Source: Bacteroidota bacterium
GTDB lineage: Bacteria; Bacteroidota; Bacteroidia; Chitinophagales; Chitinophagaceae
Direction of reading: 5' to 3'
Assembly: GCA_028877045.1 (NCBI GenBank)
Contig: JAGWPQ010000570.1
Location: forward strand, 1 to 7,176
DNA: 7,176 nt
Of this stretch, positions 5,603 through 7,176 are shown in pieces; within the stretch, counting starts at the first letter, position 1; each line of letters opens with the position of its first letter. Below the pieces are notes generated by a model. It saw only the letters and a list, made by a program, of their open reading frames with translations. It ran no database searches and was not told the DNA's origin. The position numbers and the translations under genes were made by a program.

Positions 5603-6421
5603 TTATTTTAAATAATCACTTGCCTTAGCCAAATTGTATTCGGGCGAAACCCTGAAAAACAAATTCAATAGATTCATATGCCCCGCACCAAAGATGACAA
5701 GTATTTTATCTTTGGGCCCTGTCTTAATTGTTTGAATGTTACGAAATATGCGAAGGTTTCTGTTGAACCACCATCCTGTTACAAAGTCAGCACCCCAGAA
5801 TTTGTCGTCAGCCGGTTGATATTTGAACATACTGATCAAATAATTTCCCAAATCTTTTTGTTCGTGTTCTTCACTATTTAGCATCCGAAGTTCAGCCTTG
5901 ATTCCTTTTTCTTTAAAAATGTCTTTCGTAATGTAAGTTTTAGCCGTATCGGGATTATTATAGAAATAATCTTTGAATTTTTTTAAAGCTATTGTGTCAT
6001 TGTCCAGTAGGCTGTCAATATTTTTATAGTTTCTGCCCCAATCATTTACACAATAAAGTTTTTGCAGCACTAATTTTTTAGCAACTCTGAAACCTATCTG
6101 CTCCTCTTCGGCACGGGAAAGTGTATATTGTCCGTTTCTGTAACTGTTATATAATGAGTCTATCTTTGACTGGTTTTCGGGGTCTTGCTCGATCGCTATG
6201 ATTGTTGGTTTGAAATTTACTATCTGTCTGACAATGTCCTCAATTTCAGCCTGATATTTTTTATCCAGTACATCAATTTGGTCATTCTTACTGGTTTTTT
6301 GTATATCCCTGTTGTGAAATTTAAAATGAAAAGTGCCAATTGTCAAAACATCTGTTTTAGCACTTTGACCCGGGCATTTAATAATTGCAAATAACAGAAT
6401 TAAAGTGAAATATTTTTTCAT
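5603..6421 (-). CDS. Secreted DUF5694 (TraB/GumN-like) protein
   Basis: This 272-residue protein fits the DUF5694 family, related in fold to TraB/PrgY/GumN/TIKI proteins, some of which (TIKI) are metal-dependent proteases. It starts with a signal peptide (MKKYFTLILLFAIIKCPGQS). Family motifs are VLTIGTFHF at residues 25-33, IAIEQD at 75-80, RAEEEQIGFRVAKKL at 103-117, NRNLRIFRNI near 220 and VIFGAGH at 242-248. The GTFHF and GAGH histidines plus the Glu in IAIEQD are the best candidates for a metal or active site, by analogy with TIKI. Cys16 is followed by PGQ, but the residues before it (IIK) are a poor lipobox, so simple cleavage after about residue 20 is as likely. It lies between repeats B and C as a single-gene unit. 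The reaction is unknown. Confidence 0.78.
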   Translation of the reverse strand: MKKYFTLILLFAIIKCPGQSAKTDVLTIGTFHFKFHNRDIQKTSKNDQIDVLDKKYQAEIEDIVRQIVNFKPTIIAIEQDPENQSKIDSLYNSYRNGQYTLSRAEEEQIGFRVAKKLVLQKLYCVNDWGRNYKNIDSLLDNDTIALKKFKDYFYNNPDTAKTYITKDIFKEKGIKAELRMLNSEEHEQKDLGNYLISMFKYQPADDKFWGADFVTGWWFNRNLRIFRNIQTIKTGPKDKILVIFGAGHMNLLNLFFRVSPEYNLAKASDYLK

Positions 6422-6469
6422 TTTTACTGTAATACGTATAAGCCCTCTATAAGTTACTACTTGTATTGT

Positions 6470-6520
6470 CGTCCTTTACCGCATTAACGCAAATGCCGGT
6501 GTTGTGGGCAGGCAATGTTA
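6470..6520. repeat. Intergenic repeat C, right-type half-element
   Basis: ACC-GCATT (6478-6485) pairs with AATGC-C-GGT (6492-6500), giving an 8-bp stem with one bulged C (6497) and loop AACGCA. GTTGTGGGCAGGCAA follows, the reverse complement of the TTGCC...GCCCACAAC edge seen in repeat D. It overlaps the stop codon of the gene at 6518. Stem, bulge and conserved loop recall integron attC sites, but the canonical core sites are not exact. Confidence 0.6.
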
Positions 6521-6964
6521 GTTGAGATACATTTCTTTAACGTTTGAACCTTTATATCTTTCTTTTGCTAAACTGTCAAGCCATTTACTTCTTATTTTGT
6601 CAATAATAAAAAAGAATGGTCTTTTGCCTTGAGCTCCTTCCGCCCTCATGTCACCTTCGGTTGAATCTACAACCATTTTTATATTGTCAAGTTTGGTTAA
6701 ACTGTCAATTAATTTATAATCGTCAAAAGTCAAAATAGCTTCGGTAAAACCGCTATGGTCATTATTAATAATTTCTTGAATTGCTTTTGAGTTATTAAAA
6801 CTATGCTTAAGCGAAAGCCGAAAATATGTCAGCCTGAATTGGTCAATGTAAATTTGTTTAAACACTTTTTCTTTTGATGTCAAACTATGGCTTCCTCTAC
6901 AATTGAGCCCAGTAATTGATGTAGTTAAAATAATAATATAACAAAACATTTTTTTTGTTGTCAT
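6518..6964 (-). CDS. Putative exported lipoprotein, unknown function
   Basis: I do not recognise this 148-residue protein. It starts MTTKKMFCYIIILTTSITGL followed by Asn and Cys22: a signal sequence with a possible but poor lipobox (GLNC). A shorter start at Met6 would also leave a signal peptide. The mature part is predicted mostly helical and charged, with FKQIYIDQFRLTYFRLSL, AIQEIINNDHSGFTEAIL, YKLIDSLTKLD and a late RSKWLDSLAKERYKGS. No catalytic motif stands out. It may be an envelope accessory protein. The gene sits between repeats C and D, on the same strand as all its neighbours, and its stop codon is inside repeat C. No SD sequence is seen. Confidence 0.72.
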   Translation of the reverse strand: MTTKKMFCYIIILTTSITGLNCRGSHSLTSKEKVFKQIYIDQFRLTYFRLSLKHSFNNSKAIQEIINNDHSGFTEAILTFDDYKLIDSLTKLDNIKMVVDSTEGDMRAEGAQGKRPFFFIIDKIRSKWLDSLAKERYKGSNVKEMYLN

Positions 6965-6981
6965 AAAATGTTGTCACGCTT

Positions 6982-7054
6982 GCCCACAACATCCACGCAT
7001 TTGCGTTGTGCGTCCCGCCATGGGCAGGATAAAATTATGTTGTTCAATTAATTG
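6982..7054. repeat. Intergenic repeat D-left (73 bp), second copy of repeat A
   Basis: It has 62 of 73 bases identical with 5013-5085, without gaps. The ends TGCCCA (6981-6986) and TGGGCA (7020-7025) are reverse complements around an inner ACGCA-TT-TGCGT hairpin (6995-7006), so the element can fold on itself. It lies just upstream of the lipoprotein gene that starts at 6964. Its CAATTAATTGA edge, which ends a gene in copy A, follows no gene here. Confidence 0.75.
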
Positions 7055-7093
7055 TTTAGTTCAGTAAAGAAAAAATGTTCAGCACTTGCATTG

Positions 7094-7131
7094 TCCAATC
7101 ACATTAACGCAAATAATCGTGATTATTGCTG
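7094..7131. repeat. Intergenic repeat D-right, half-element after an upstream gene
   Basis: ATCAC-ATT (7098-7105) pairs with AAT (7112-7114) and GTGAT (7119-7123) around loop AACGCA, with a 4-nt bulge. The loop and the CATTAACGCAAAT core match repeat C. It lies directly after the stop codon at 7132-7134, the same placement as repeats B-right and C. Confidence 0.55.
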
Positions 7132-7176
7132 CTATTCTTTTACTTCTATGTTATACTCTTTTAATAGATCCTTAAA
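7132..7176 (-). CDS. C-terminal end of an unidentified gene, cut by window edge
   Basis: On the minus strand the frame entering from the window edge reads FKDLLKEYNIEVKE and ends in TAG (7132-7134). Fourteen codons are too few to identify a family. The case for a real gene is that the stop is followed at once by a half-element of the intergenic repeat, as happens after the other genes of this array, and the strand is the same. Confidence 0.5.
   Translation of the reverse strand, partial: FKDLLKEYNIEVKE

Noticed and set aside
5678..5881. Plus-strand open frames inside the DUF5694 gene (also 6185-6394)
   Set aside because: They are antisense to a gene with recognised motifs and have no features of their own.
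6369..6376. CCCGGGCA as a second copy of the tRNA-Leu 3' end (attachment site)
   Set aside because: Only 8 bp match, it lies inside the DUF5694 signal-peptide codons, and the flanks do not match the tRNA.
7055..7090. 11-codon minus-strand frame MQVLNIFSLLN as a small gene
   Set aside because: It is too short, has no supporting ribosome binding site or conservation evidence, and sits between repeat halves.
5013..7131. CRISPR array
   Set aside because: The repeats are 0.1-1.4 kb apart with whole genes between them, vary in sequence and orientation, and no cas gene is seen.

Overview
The window looks like a chromosomal segment of a Bacteroidota bacterium, probably a Chitinophagaceae-like relative. 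The evidence is the A/T-rich leaders without Shine-Dalgarno sites, TAnnTTTG-type -7 boxes, the flavour of the DnaK, ArgS and DUF2200 sequences, and small lipoproteins typical of that phylum. No taxonomic search was run.

Positions 1-3524 are a housekeeping block. On the minus strand lie the N-terminal 286 codons of dnaK (cut by the window edge) and, upstream of it, a GtrA-like four-helix membrane protein gene. Divergent from these, on the plus strand, are argS (arginyl-tRNA synthetase) and a complete tRNA-Leu(GAG) gene that ends in a strong intrinsic terminator. argS carries an in-frame heptanucleotide tandem repeat inside its anticodon-binding domain.

Positions 3571-7176 are an A/T-rich accessory region with every gene on the minus strand. 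In transcription order (from 7176 downward) it holds: the last codons of an unidentified gene; a putative small lipoprotein; a secreted DUF5694 (TraB/GumN-like) protein; a second small lipoprotein; a parD-parE toxin-antitoxin operon with a palindromic operator over its promoter; a DUF2200 gene; and a decayed higBA toxin-antitoxin relic next to the tRNA terminator.

The most interesting structure is in 5013-7131. Each single-gene unit is followed by a quasi-palindromic repeat built on the core GCATTTGCGTT, present in both orientations. One 73-bp version occurs twice at about 85% identity. This one-gene-one-repeat layout in a single orientation resembles an integron-like cassette array without a visible integrase, or another cassette-type repeat system of Bacteroidota. 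Two toxin-antitoxin loci, one live and one dead, lie between the array and the tRNA, which suits a mobile or recombining accessory island.
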